64,000 nt of DNA from Ophioderma brevispina (taxonomy: Eukaryota > Echinodermata > Ophiuroidea > Amphilepidida > Ophiodermatidae), in assembly GCA_023653785.1 (NCBI GenBank), contig JAMKCH010010132.1, forward strand, positions 52,308 to 116,307. The letters run 5' to 3'. Position 1 is the stretch's first letter. Each line of letters begins with the position of its first letter. Under the pieces are notes generated by a model. It saw nothing but the letters and a program-made list of their open reading frames with translations. It searched no databases and was not told the origin of the DNA. Positions 34,847 through 47,330 of the stretch are shown in pieces. Position numbers and translations under genes: made by a program.

Positions 34847-36801
34847 CAATGATTATGTAAAAATGGCAAAAACTACTGTTTGGCTCCCTATTTTATTTCA
34901 TTTCTTGTTAAGTTCAGTGTGTGTAACAGTACAACAGTATCAGAGAGATAGGCCTACTAAGTCTATGAATCATTCGGGGCGGGTCGGTTCGTTCGGAGCT
35001 TTAAAATTTTAATCCAAACTTACAACATTCCACTACTCAATATGTAACACTGAATCCAGTGACTAGTACTTGTTTCCAACATGAAATCACTGTGTGAAGG
35101 TTAATTACAAATATACTTGAACATAATCATTCTGAAATGCGCAACTGCATTCAGATTTTGATTAATTTACCAACACATGCACTTTAAAGAAGATGAATAA
35201 AATAGGGAATATGCCAACCATGTAGGCATATTTATTTTATAATTACTAGTAATTTCCTTTTCCCAAGACTGTTCGACCGTCTGCCTTGATACAGTCTGCG
35301 ATTTAGGACCCTTACATACATTATCAGACCCGGAATCACTGGTACTGGTTGATGGGAATTCGGAAGACATTACATCGTATTTTCATGTTATTACCAAGGC
35401 ATTTAACACAACAAGTCTAGTCAAATGACGCACACACAAATGTCACACGGTTTGTAAGCTCCCTTTTTTATGCTTTTAGCCCCTCAGTATGAGTTCTTAA
35501 TTCACGAAATCACCTATGTGTTTTCCTAAGTTTGTGGACTTTAATCGGTGGCGAAAGAATTCCGTGACAGCTGTGTACTTGGCAACCTCGTGGGTTTTAA
35601 TCGAACATGCCTAACAACGTACGCACCGTGAATTATATTGGTTTTTCATGATCAATCTCACAAAGTAACAAAAGATACCAGCCAATAAAACCACTCGATA
35701 TAAAAGGCCACGAAGTCCAACACGTGCAAGTAACCATGAACGTATTGGTTCTGTTGAACTCATTGAACGACGTTATGACCAATGACTGAGTCGATTTTGT
35801 AAGCATACGTGGCAGACGCCTTCCTATAAATAAAATGGGGGTTTTCCCCATGTTGTTGCAAGGTAATATTATGTGTTCGCATCGGTGTGAGCTTGGGGAG
35901 AGCATGGTGAGGATTCTACGCTTGTTTTGATTTGCGGGTTGTATTTTTCTTTTATATAATGATTTATAAGGGAAAATAGTGATTTTGTTAGTGACGAATG
36001 TTATCATTTCCACGAGCTTATTCTTAGCTTTAACGCGAATCAAGTTTTGATTCCTCCCTTGTACAAGCTGGCGAGAGTCCTGGCGCGAGTCAATTCGGTG
36101 ATTCGCGTTGAATTTGCATCCTTGTATAAATCGCCAGTATACGGCTACATAATTCTGTCATATATAGCCTTATACGGCTACATAACCACTACCCTAAACT
36201 AAAATGTAACTAACACCTTGTGTTCTCAGGGGGCTAGGACATTGCCAATCTAACCGCACAGCAAATTGCAAAAACGGCATCAACTTATGGCGTAACCCGA
36301 GTGGCTATGTCATTTTCAAATGACTTAAAATGCTAGGAGGGCACTCTTACGCATATTCGAACGGTTACACACCGTACTTGACTAATAGGCTAGGCCTGGT
36401 CACGAATATTTAAATCTTAATGACCTTTTTTTGAAATTTCACTATTCTGTCAGCAAGGTTAATCCACTAACCCTTACGGATTTTGAAGTCAATAATTTAT
36501 ATTCCAAAATTATCATGATATTTCTAAATGTTATTGACTAAGGTTACTAAGAGGAGATTTTGTAATGTAACTGAGACAGAGACCTACCATGAAATGCACT
36601 AACAGTTCCCCCCCCTTCCCCCAAATTACCGTTTGGAAATCCCTCAATGCCCAAATTGTGCCGGCGGCATGTCCTACCCAACCCCCACCCCCTGTTGTGT
36701 CTTAGAAATCAATTGGTAAACAGCACTCTTGATTTGGGTGGTTTGAAACTGTGCTGAAAATAATTAGATGGATTTAATATGTATTTTCTTGTTCCCTGCA
36801 G

Positions 36802-36907
36802 CAGCCAACGAATATGGATTGTTTCTTTCTTGCCGAACGAAGACCCCAAGACAGGAGTTTGGCTCGAATCGGGCCAACACACTAGAGCACTATTTGCTGA
36901 GAACCGG
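36802..36907 (+). CDS. TLN: Talin, second coding exon, with compensating frameshifts
   Basis: It follows the acceptor CTGCAG and ends before GTAGTT. It joins exon 1 in phase, continuing ...GQ/PANEYGLFL, which matches the (S)DFGLFL region of talin F0. The exon stays open in one frame to ...TLEHYLLRTG, also talin-like (compare LDYYMLRNG in human talin-1). The middle of that frame (from about 36831 to 36879) is not talin-like. The shifted frame there reads PNEDPKTGVWLESGQ, which matches DPKKGIWLEAGK. So a one-base loss near the TTTCTTTCTTGCC tract and a one-base gain near CCAACACAC restore the frame between them. This is either two sequence errors or a real paired shift altering about 17 residues. 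No talin exon 3 was recognised downstream. Confidence 0.88.
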
Positions 36908-39900
36908 GTAGTTGTTAGGAGTAGCAGCTAATTGTCTCTTGTCCTCAATTTTAAAGTTGCAGCTGATTTCATTAGTCGGCAGTCAAGTGGTCGTTGACTT
37001 GGCGAAAACGCCCGCTGAATGTTAACCTTTGTATGCGGGGGTTTGTTTTTGAGGTGCAAAGCATTAATCATTTGAGATCAGAAATGTCAGCTGATATTTA
37101 TCTGAAATATGGGGCATAATCTAAAAAAAGAAAAGTTTTTTTTTTTTTAAATATATTTAATATACTTAAAGGTGCAACGAGAAGATTTTGGGGCACCCAG
37201 ATATTGTGTTATAATATTAATTTCATTTAGATTAGACACTCATAGAGCTCTACCGGGGATTTGGCTACAGAAGTGTCGTAACAGAATAGAGAAAAAAAGG
37301 TGATTTTGGACTGCTTATATTTCACTATAAAAACATAGGCTGAATTACTATTTGCTTCCTATACGAAATAGAAACATTTCACATTGTTGAACCAAAGAAA
37401 CTTTTCTCAGCTTAAATTCCTTTTAGATGGGGCTTATTTTTGAAGAAAAGCTTAATCAGGTGCAAAAATCAGGAATTTTCACATTTTTTAGGGACACCAT
37501 GTTATTTGAAAACCTAGGTTGCACTTTAACTCAAAACATATTTTGTTCAAACTTAAGAGAAAAGTCCAGTGTAGACAAACTTCTTAATAACTACATGTCC
37601 AAGTTAGTTGTTATACATGTACATCTTTCACTTGCAGTTTTTAAAGTTACTTTGTCTTATAGCGCTACTTTGCCATCGTGCTCTACATAAACATATCATT
37701 TTCAATTCGGTGCTTGCACAAATAAAATGACTGGAGCGCTAGATGAAGGAGCATCAGATTTGTGATTTCTTACCTAGAGAGGTATGATTAGCATGATCCA
37801 CACGTGTAAAATAAACCCAAATTGAATTAACGTGCACTAACAAATGGTTCCGGGGGGGGGGTGGGGGAAGGGGAGGGACAAGATGTATCCAGAATTGTAT
37901 TTATGTAGGTTAGTGGGGGAGGAAGGATTGAATAAAGAAGATATTTTAAAATCACAAAAGTGGGACATGTTTGTGCAATGATTTTTTGCTTTTTGCCAAT
38001 TTTTAAAAACCGCTTTGCTGTTTTTAAAGATGAGCTTTTATGGAGACCTCTACATAAGGAAACATGTATTACGCATTTTATTTTGTGCGGAAGCTGGCTA
38101 AAGCCTGCAAAGAATATCATGAACGTAAATGTAGCGATAAAAATCCACTTTTACAGCAGTGTTGCTTACTGCTGAGAGTCCATAGGGTATTCAAGGTAGA
38201 TCAGTATTTCTGGGTAAGTGATATGAGTCCCATTGTGACAACATGTTGTGAAAGAAAGATATGAGGAGTTCAACCTTGGGGGCGAAGAGAGGTTGGTTCT
38301 ACGATAGGTCGTTCTTATCCCTCGGATCCATCCAGGGTTAGCCTTCCCTCTTTACATTTAGCACACCCTCTTCCACGTTAAGCACTGACACTAGAGTTGG
38401 CACCAAGTCATTTTCAGTATACAGGGACACTGCTCTTTTTTAGGACGTTGTTATGGCAAATATTTTTCTGGATCAAAGATAAAACACCGGGGTAAAGGAT
38501 TTTAAAAACTGTTTAATAGAAAATGAACCTTCTCTGGTATTTGGGCTTACTTTTTACCTGGGAAAGTCTCTCTGGCAAACCATCCTTGTTTTGAAGGATT
38601 TTTACCCAAGAACATATACCGGATCACGTTTCAATAGAAAAAAGATCCGCTCTGTATCAGTGAGAATGCAGTATTAGAGAAACTGGAAATTGGCCGGGTC
38701 ACTGAAGCAATGGTGCGGCTTACAATTTAGATCAACAAACCCACGGGTTGATGTAGGAGCAGAGGAAACAGTAAATGTCAATAAAATACTTTTCCCCCGT
38801 GGCTTCGACGAGCAAAGCATTACGCTATAATGCTTTGGTGCTGAAGTTAAACTTTAAATGGATGTCAGATTTTGGGCGCGAAAATATGTGAATCAACAAA
38901 ATTAAATTACAGAAGGTTGTTCTATCATTCCCGGGAACGGGGCAATCCATAATGCATTGCAATATTGACAAGTGAATTGATCTCTACCGGCAAATTTCAT
39001 TGGGTCACTGAAAGTCGGCTATTTTCCCGAATGCCTCACTCCAGTAGAAATTTGCCCTCTCTCTCCATATCGTATACACTATTTACCGGGGGAAATATCT
39101 CACCGGAAAAACTACTGGATGCTCAATAGAAAAACGCTATATGTTTTTGTCCACCCAAAATGGATTGTTTTTGGGTTAACAAGCAAGGGTCGACCAAAAC
39201 CCCTTATTGTTTTCTCCCACTATTATCTAAAAAGCAGCTCATAATAGTTGGGTACAGATTGCTTAAAATTGGATTTGGTTAGTTAGACAAATTAATTTTG
39301 TAACACTACTTTGGCCAAGTTTGAACTGCTTTGTAAAACTGTTGAAACACATGAATTATGACACATTATTTCTGGTTTGTATAAAAAATGAAACACCAGT
39401 AAGTAACATATATACAGGAGTCAACCACCAATGTTAAAAAAAAAACGCTCTCAAACTTTCCCGTAATAGTTAGTTAGTTAAACCAGTTTTAAATCCAGTT
39501 TTGTTCCCTGCTAAACGGGGTGGGGTGGCCGGACGGAGGGATACACCTAAACACTCAGCAATACTGCTGTGTGAAAGATTTATTGGAGTAAAAGATAAAT
39601 GACGGGATTGCCCTCTGAGTAATATAAGGCATGATTCTGCCAATTGTTCTAAATAAACTCCCCTGGGGGTGCTGGGCCATTTTCAAAGAGGGTCGGTTGG
39701 AGGTGAATTTAGGTTAAAAATTAGTAGTGAATGTGTGGTGAAAAATAGGGGGAAGGGGAAAATATTCAGGGGAAGGGGTTGTTAGATGTTAAAAGGTGAT
39801 ATTATAATGATGGTGCAGGAAATTGTAGATCAATATGTAAAAGACAAATTAATGCCACAAAAAATAAAAAATAATCAATCAAACTAATTAGAGAGTTTGG

Positions 39901-41368
39901 GTGTATTATCTTTTTAAGGCAATCCTTTGATGAGACAAGAGTAGGTCACACACATTAGTTAAAATTCATACAGAACTACACCCTTTCAATGTAAGGGGAG
40001 CTTGAACCCTCTGTGCAAGATTTATTATACACATTTTGGTCAGAGGAGATGTTAATAGTTGTGCCAAAAGACACTATTAGCTACCTATACTGTATTTCCT
40101 GGAGTAGGCATTATGACCTTGGCCTTCCTGTGATAATCTCAATGATTATCAAAGGTCATGTTTCTCTTAATTATTATATGAATTACACTATAGGCAGCTA
40201 GCACATCCAGATACATCAATTTGGCAAGATTGTCATGCAAGAGGCATTTGTTGGATAAATGCATGGTATTAGAGTAGAGTACCTGAGTTGCTACTGATTT
40301 CCCTTGCCACAATTGCTGTGATTATTATCTTTATTGATGTGGCACTTTAACACTTGTTGGCGAGGGTCGCAAACAAGAACTGAATGGCTTGCTCACCCCT
40401 CGGAGTTCAGGAGGAGATTAAAGGGTTAGGTTTTCAGGTAGTGGTGGCATATCTGGCAGAGGCTGGAGGAAGTCTTGTTACATGTGTGAAATATTCCAAA
40501 AGAAACCTTTAGAATGTATGGATGTCTGTTGAATGTCTGGAGTTGATATTTTTGAGAGTGAAATGTTATTTCTGTTGGTGTCTACGAGTATGGAAAGAGT
40601 GTATACTTTCTAGAAAAGAAACATTCATTCAATTTTCCCTGCAGATGTTCAAAATTCCCTCCCAAGGTTTCAAAAAATTTTTCCTTCAGATTGCAAAATT
40701 TCCCAATTGTTAATGTGATCAAATGAATTTACAGATTACAAAACTAATCCATCAGAGAAAGAAACAGACAAACCATAATGGGCAATTAGTAGGATTATGG
40801 TAGATGCCTTTGACATGACCACATGATATTTATTCATTGACCTTTCCCTATAAACCTTTGAGTAAACCAAAAACCGATTCCAGAACCACGTCCTTACAAA
40901 AAATCAAACCATGGCGTTTCCCTATTTCCTGAGGACATTATCCTGTTGTGGGGTAATAAGTACAAAACTGTTATGCTAATGAACCAAAATCGCATAGCTT
41001 TATCACGGATCTTAGTGGAAGATTACCAGCGTTTAAAGCGCACCCACACATGCGAGCTTCCTCAGTCACACTCTCATTTCTTCAGCCAAAGTCAGGAACT
41101 CTATAACATTTGTTTTACTTTTGAAAAAGTGACCGCACGTTTAGGCATCATTTTACGTAGGTCAGTTGTCATGCCTACATAAAGCCATGGCATATATGAA
41201 GGGACTGTGCCCTGTGTGGATAGGAAAGAAAAACAAATCTGATCACAATAAATGCAAGAAAATGCATTACGTTGGGAATTTAATTTTTTTTTTTTAAAAT
41301 TATTTGAAGTTTCATAAAATAATAGAAATTTATATAGTAGTAGGATCAATATGAGGAAATGTTACCCA
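36908..41368. other. Presumed talin intron 2, non-coding
   Basis: It starts GTAGTT. G runs occur near 37852-37868. 38240-39140 is a more GC-balanced stretch with TCAATAGAAAAA repeated at 38630 and 39123, possibly an old element. 40340-40440 has a CG-containing patch. No further exon of the F0/F1 head was found. Confidence 0.5.
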
Positions 41369-41905
41369 CAGTAACCCCAAAAAAATTTGCACACAGGAAT
41401 GTTTGTGGGCATTTTCTGGTACTATAAGGTCCGTTTAATAATAATCAAAAGTTGCACAAAATCGAAGTCCCAGAAAGGGTTCAAACTATGACATAACAAA
41501 ATGGCCGCCCAGCCCGCCATTTTGAAAAAACATAAATCTCATATCTCTGGCAATAAATGAGCTAAGGCACAAAACAGGAGGTCATTCTACTAATGCTGCA
41601 TAACAAATCCATAAAATGGGTTTTATTTGAGTTGAGAATCACCGTAACCTCAAAAATCCAATATGCAGCCATTCCGCCATGTTGAAAAGTAAAAAAAATT
41701 CTTGTATCTCTGGTGCCGGAATGGGCCAAAATGGACAAACCAAGTATCATTTCTACTTAATTCTAGGATAACAAATCCATTAAAATGGGTGTTATTAAGT
41801 CTGAGATATTCATCTTAGCCTCTTAAATCAAATTAGGATGCCTCTGCCATGTTGAAAAGTATGAATAATCTTTCATCTCTGATATCAGATGGGCAAAAAA
41901 AAAAT
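41369..41905 (+). repeat. Left long inverted repeat of the 4.2 kb element
   Basis: Contains at least three related units, each with a Cys/Ala-codon-like GCCGCC or GCC..CCGCCATGTTGAAAAGTA block followed by ATCTCTGG and AACAAATCCAT(T)AAAATGGG. It aligns along its length with the complement of 44940-45592. Confidence 0.8.
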
Positions 41906-42664
41906 GGAAAAGAAGGTGTTTTTTTATTAATTGGGGGTATAAGGAAAATGACTTAGATGGTTGTTTTAAAGTTCTTTTGTGAGGTATTTGTCCAAAAATT
42001 CGTAGCCATGGGTGATTGGTCGGCTTAATTAAATCATCACCATCTTCAAAATATGGTGTTACAGTTATAATTGTGTAATTGTCAAGGTTTCAAAGTGTAA
42101 CAAGAAAGTACAGTTTCACTCATTACATCATCAGCAAAATGTGGCAGAGAAACTTGTTTGCAACAGACGGTCGACAAACACTAGTACTAAAGTTATGTAG
42201 TCTTCAAGTTCGTCATTGAGACTGGTTCTTATCATGTTTTCACATGAATGTCCACAAGCTGAGGAGAATTCCATTCTTATGCAGATAAATTCATTGTGAG
42301 CATATGAAAGAACAATTGCATGAGATCAATTCCAGTGGCAAACTCTGGTGCAGGACTTAATATCCAGCCAGGTCAGTGGAATTTGACATCAGTCGTGCAC
42401 ATTCAACTGCAATGAGTGTAAATATGTTATCCTACAGAGGAGTTTGCAGCGGAGGGTTTTGGTGTAGACATCTTTCAGGCGAAGAGCAGTAAGAGAAACT
42501 ACACTTTTCCACTTCATGTTCTATGAGGAGGCTCCTGAAACTACTTTGCAAACTGAGTCTATCAAATCCAAGAGAAGACCATCGTCTCCGGCAGTCAGTA
42601 TACGATTGTGACCCGCAGTTGAAGATCCCCAATATCTAAACATTGTAACCATCAGAGATATTTA

Positions 42665-42780
42665 TTCTCATAGACTGCCACATCTGGAATGCCCTTCCTG
42701 CTTATAATCATAGGCAGGCTTAAAAAGGAGGTTAATCGCTATCTTGGCACCAACCCATCAAGTGGTTTCTTTCCAGATGG
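42665..42780 (+). pseudogene. LINE reverse-transcriptase ORF 3' remnant
   Basis: The translation includes HRLPHLWNALPA, the conserved C-terminal tail motif of many non-LTR retrotransposon ORFs (xxWNxLP), then in a shifted frame NRYLGTNPSSGFFPDGS. It is short, frameshifted and lies inside the long-inverted-repeat element. It may be a separate 3' fragment captured or inserted there. Confidence 0.5.
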
Positions 42781-42889
42781 TAGTTGCTACTGGTAATTTA
42801 CCGTGGTATCCCTTACCATAAAAAAGACTCCGGTTGCTGACCATTGAATAGGGAACACCGTTGCATTGCAACCTTCCTTTCTTTCGCTT

Positions 42890-44790
42890 CAGGATCCATA
42901 TGGAGTACAACGAGTACTTTGAGTGGAACAAGCTAGGAGCACAGGGTCACCGGAATTACTTTGAAGGAAAATTAGATTCTTGCCAACCACAAATGATCAT
43001 GAAGTAGGACCACTGGAAAAGGCATGGCAAAACGGCGATAGATTAGAGTCAATGTTTTCACTGAATAAGGCACTTCAGAAGTTTTATATTCAGAACAACA
43101 TGTTTGCTTCTGCTGTGCCAGACCGAAGTAAAGGTAATTAAGCCCTCATTTGCATAATGGAGAAGTAGTATCAAAGATCTGTGGTCTTCGCCAATATTTT
43201 TTTTGATTTGTGACTTTAAATTATGCATGGGGGACTGCCTTTTTGCGATACAACATCTGCAGTCTACTTCTGCAAGATTACGTGGCAGTCTCTCTGTTGC
43301 ATTCGGTCACCATTTAATGGGAGCCTGCTATCCAGATCATTTTAGAGAACATCGTATTTCACAGCACCATTTTGTTGCATTGCTGTCTACCTAGTTTTGG
43401 GATCCTAGTATTGCGATGTTCGTGTGTGCTGTCTTTTTTTAGTTCACCGTGTATCCATTAAGACCCAATGGCGCTTGTAGTGTCAACTGTGATGAAAGAT
43501 GCAAAATCATCAAAACTTCAAACATGCTGAAGGGACCGAATTGGACTTGCCAAAGCTTGCCAGCCAAGTGTGAACAGCATTCTCGGTCACAGGAGTGCGA
43601 AAGAAAAGGCCTTGAGAAACATTTGCACAGGGATAGAATGCTGGTTTTGAGGATTGGTCAATGGACAAGATCGTTCCAAGTGGCAAGATACAGTTCAAAC
43701 AAAGGGAAAGCAAGCTCACTTTTATCATATAGCTAAAAACGGAAAAGCTAAGTAAAGACCCTGGCATCTCCTCGGGCTGGCAAGGTAACCGATGACCAAG
43801 CTCTGTTTTTGCCCAATATTCCATGTTTAGTATCCCAATCGGAGGAAACTGTCTTTAGTAAGGTTGGCTTTGCCATGAACGTCAACTATCGCCATCCGTT
43901 TTTTGGCCAAGCATGTTTCGGTATCAAGCAGATTAAAGCCACATTTTCTGATGGTCATTTACGAACACGTTGGCCCTTGCAGAGGCTGCTGCCCCTGAAA
44001 CAGTGACAAAAGGACGGATCACTATGTTGTTGAGGAGGTTCTTTTTTACACGTTAGGGAATGGACAGAGAGCAGAGAGCACCACGTATTAAGTGAATGAA
44101 ATGCTGATGATTATGAGCATCTTTCACAGATGACCATTATGGCAAATATCCATCCGTTGACTTCTCATGGATTTTACACCGGTGAACCAAAATACAAAAG
44201 CCAGCACACAGAATGTCGCAAAACTAGGAATCGCAATAGGGTAGACATATCAAATGCGACCAATTTTTCTGGTGAAAAAAGAGGAAATGCAGATGTGATA
44301 TAGCAAAAACATCATTTGCTATGGCAGAATCAAACAACCCGAACTGGAAAAGACACAGATCGGTTGATAGTATTTCATTATGCGAAGGAAGAGCGCTGCT
44401 CGCTGCAATGACCTTTACTTTTGGTCTGGCAGACAAAGAGAAAAATTGTGTATTGATATCAAATCCTCCTGAATGCTTATCAGTGATGACTTGCTCCTAT
44501 CGTTCTTTGCCAATGCATTTTCAAGTTGCCGGAGACTACGTAAAGAAATTTAGGTTAGGAAAAACCTGTTTTCCTCAAAGTCATCTATGAGAACCCCCTG
44601 TGTTACGAGCTTCTTCCAGAGTATTGGTTTTGACAGTATCGAACCTGAGTCGAAAGAAAGATAAAGGCTACAACCCAGTGGTGTCCCTGTTCAATGACAA
44701 ACAATCAGTGTCCTTGGAATTCATTACGCTACAGGTTACCGTTCTAAAAAAAAAAGTTTCCAGAACAGCCTTGTGGACATCATGCTAAAA
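42890..44790 (+). pseudogene. Broken coding remnants inside the 4.2 kb element, family not recognised
   Basis: Several plus-strand segments have protein-like composition but do not join in one frame. 42911-43137 reads, with one shift, YFEWNKLGAQGHRNYFEG and GPLEKAWQNGDRLESMFSLN and ends at AAAG/GTAATT, a plausible donor. 43449-43736 is open for 95 codons with several Cys residues; an alternative frame gives RDRIGLAKACQPSVNSILGH. 44321-44590 is open for 89 codons (MAESNNPNWKRHRSVDSISL onward). A shifted frame after 44560 gives FLKVIYENPLCYELLPEYWF. Their position between long inverted repeats suggests decayed transposase or accessory genes. I see no DDE triad or known domain, so no function is assigned. 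Confidence 0.4.
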
Positions 44791-44934
44791 AATTAGTTAA
44801 CCAGTCTCAATCTCAGCTTTAAGACTCAAGGTGCTCTCAAATCCTTACAGCAACCAAGTTAATGTATTTCTTATGCTACAATTAATAAAAAAATAAACAT
44901 ATTTGAATTTTGGCCCAGCGGTACAAGAAATAAA

Positions 44935-45592
44935 GAATTGTACTTTAAAAATGGTTGGATGCAAGCCATATGGAATTAGAGGTCAGGAGATTCTGAACTT
45001 CATAATTACCCATTTAATGGATTTGTAATGATAGAGAAGAAAGAATAGTAGGAATGACATTCTTGTTTGTCCCTTTGGCCCATCCGGTACCAGCGAGATA
45101 CAAGGAATTTGTACTTCCAACAGTTGGTGGATGGCAGCCATATTGGTTTAGAGGTCAAATGATATCGGTGATAACTTCATATAAACCCCATTTTAATGGA
45201 TAGATGTAATCTAGAAGTAGTGGGAAATGACATATGTTTGTCCTTTTGGCCATCGGTACCAGAGATACAAGAATTTGTACTTTCCAACATTGGCGGATGG
45301 CAGCCATATTGGATTTAGAGGTCAAGATGATATCTCAACTTCATAAAACTGCTTTTAAGGATTTGTTATGATAGAATTAGTAGGAAGGACATCCTGTTTG
45401 TCCTTTTAGCTCATTATTGCCAGAGATGTGAGGATTTATGTTTCAAAATGGCGGTGGCGGCCATTTATTTATGTCATAGTTTGATAACTTTCTGGGAATT
45501 CGATTTTGTGGAACTTTTGAATATTGTTAAGCGGACCTTATCTACCAGAAGAAAATGGCAAAAACCTTCTGTTGCAATTTTTGGGGGTCAGT
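44935..45592 (-). repeat. Right long inverted repeat of the 4.2 kb element
   Basis: Complement of 41369-41905. Its tandem units (TTGG(A)TTTAGAGGTCA...ATGATATC, GCCATATTGG, CCAGAGATACAAGAATTTGT) are here in forward orientation. It is slightly longer than the left arm, so one arm has gained or lost part of a unit. Confidence 0.8.
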
Positions 45593-46807
45593 GCTGTCTT
45601 ACGCACTATATTTGATTGAATTTTGATTGGTTGAAAATTATAATTGAATATTGATGCAAACCAAAAAAAGGCTTTTTGTTTTTTTCATGCCTGGGCTAAA
45701 GTGGGGAACTTGGGAACTAATGGGAAAATTTGCTAGTTGGAGGGGCAATTTTTGTCCGTTAATTAAATAATACGAATTAGATAAGGGAAATTTTAGCAAC
45801 ATTGAGGGAAAATTTGAGTTGTTCTTTGGAATTTGGGTATTTTAAAGCCTGGACATACAGAAGTAAAACAAAGATCGCAATTTTGTGTTGAGATCAAACT
45901 TTACAGGTCATGGTAAACAATTCACACTTTAAAATTGCGGAAGCGAAATTGTCAGTAAAGGATTTTTTATCTTCAAGTCGGAATTTTATAAGCACCCATA
46001 GAAAATTTGGAATCGAATTAAATAAAATGTACTGTTTGTCTCTAATACGGTAAAAGTGGAAATTTTGCGCTACATTAATTTTCGCGCACAGATCTGAGCT
46101 AGAGCGAAATGAAAAACCGCGGAAAATGTTTATTTTTGTGTGTAGGTCTATGTAGGATAGCTTGTAAAAAGCGAATTTAAAAAAAAAGCAAAAAATGTTA
46201 AAATTGCTGAAAAAAATTACACAAGCGAAAAATTAATCAACTTTTTTACAGTACATAGACAACTCTGCAGGTTATGTGTCAATGATGCATATATCCGGGA
46301 TACACGGGTTGTGGCAGTATCAAAGATGCCAATACATGACTTTGATTATATCTGGATTAGAAATCAATGCTCTCCCTCCGTTATAATTTTAAGTACTTGT
46401 GGTATCTCAGGGGTGATAGAAACTATCAATTGGTAAATTAAAATCCAATCCACTGAAGGTGCATCTGGGATGAAGCTACTTCAAAAACGTGAATAAGTCC
46501 ATGGATCGGTTTAATTACCAATTAATAGCAAATACTGTATCTACTTAGTGACAAAAAAAATAGTGTAAAAGTTTTTATGTGTAGGAATACTCTGCTTGGG
46601 GGTAAACATGACAGCTAAGGGTCATTTCCAAATATTGCATTATGGATTGATTTAGGCAGGAGTAAAAATACGTTGTTAGAGTCCCATTCCACGTCGTTGT
46701 TGAGGCCCCCTTCAATTTAAAATGATACTGCAGAAGGGAGTTGCTTCCTACAGGTTTGCTATGTACAAGAAGCACTGTTTAAACAGATTTTGTGACCATT
46801 AGATGGT
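45593..46807. other. Non-coding DNA, nothing recognised
   Basis: AT-rich with short chance frames; no exon or repeat boundary was found. Confidence 0.5.
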
Positions 46808-46815
46808 GTCTGTGT

Positions 46816-47220
46816 TAGAGATTAACCGATCCAGGGATTCCTCTGCCGATATTTTTTTGTTGTATCGGCGATTACCGATCCGCTCCGTTGATTTGCCACC
46901 ATATATGAAGATCGCACCGAGTTCAAATTCTTAAATTAGGAATGGTGACCATGATTAATCACACAAATTTGTGACAGTCCAAATTTGCTTTATGTTCTGG
47001 AGGAAATTTCGGAGGAAAGGTTACATTTTGCGCAACTCTTGTCTCATGTTTCTACTTAAAAATTGGAAAAATACCCATTATACATCGTGGATTCATTCAT
47101 TCAGTAAATCGGCTGAGAATTGGCAAATCCTCTATGACATATTTTTGCCGATCGATTTTTTGCCGATTTGCAAAATCGGCCGCCGATTCGATGTCCGATA
47201 CAAATAACGGTTAATCAATA
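46816..47220. mobile_element. hAT-like MITE with 8-bp TSD
   Basis: A 405-bp element flanked by exact GTCTGTGT duplications (46808-46815 and 47221-47228). The ends TAGAGATTAACCG and (complement) TATTGATTAACCG match at 11 of 13 positions. The subterminal parts repeat GCCGAT/ATCGGC motifs, as in the hAT-like element at 4326. A 78-codon open frame in the middle shows no known domain and is probably chance. Confidence 0.85.
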
Positions 47221-47330
47221 GTCTGTGTGACAGACAGAAATAGAAAAGTAAAAAGGCCGCTTGGTTCAAGGCAGTGCCGCAGCTGTCGCAATGATGAATG
47301 CTTAAACATTGTCAAATATGGATATTTTGT

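Larger units (their letters stand above)
34317..36190. mobile_element. TIR-like element in talin intron 1
   Basis: The left end AGTGGTTACGTAGCCGTTA and the complement of the right end AGTGGTTATGTAGCCGTAT are similar inverted sequences, about 1.87 kb apart. A TATACGGCTACATAATTCTG motif recurs inside near both ends (34601 and 36137; a variant at 34636). No target-site duplication was identified. The interior includes telomere-type repeats (34433-34456), a nested small inverted element (34664-34846) and a 136-codon minus-strand frame (35633-36043) of no recognised family. Confidence 0.5.
29514..36801 (+). other. Talin intron 1
   Basis: It begins GTAAGT and ends in a pyrimidine-rich TTTTCTTGTTCCCTGCAG. 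It contains a family D MITE, a CA microsatellite, a GACA microsatellite and a TIR-like repeat at 34317-36190. 31060-33760 shows only AT-rich DNA with no defined feature. Confidence 0.85.
41369..45592. mobile_element. 4.2 kb DNA-transposon-like element with long inverted repeats
   Basis: Left end CAGTAACCCCAAAAAAATTTG and the complement of the right end CACTGACCCCCAAAAATTG begin long inverted repeats of about 0.55-0.65 kb. Further matching blocks are ATAAGGTCCG(T/C)TTAA, ACAAAATCGAA(G/T)TCCCAG, CAAACTATGACATAA, ATGGCCGCC and ATCTCTGG. Within each arm the sequence is built of tandem units carrying GCCATGTTGAAAAGTA and TTGTATCTCTGGT. The interior holds a LINE 3' remnant (about 42665-42780) and broken plus-strand frames (42890-44790). 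No target-site duplication was found. CACTG-like ends recall CMC/EnSpm elements, but that is only a hint and I do not assign the superfamily. Confidence 0.7.

Noticed and set aside
35633..36043. 136-codon minus-strand ORF
   Set aside because: No recognised domain, no splice or promoter support, and it lies inside a TIR-like repeat; probably a chance frame.
42893..42915. Possible talin exon 3: after a CTTCAG acceptor the phase-matched frame reads IHMEYN, recalling DTMEYR of talin
   Set aside because: The similarity stops after MEY, the following residues are not talin, and the position lies inside the 4.2 kb inverted-repeat element.
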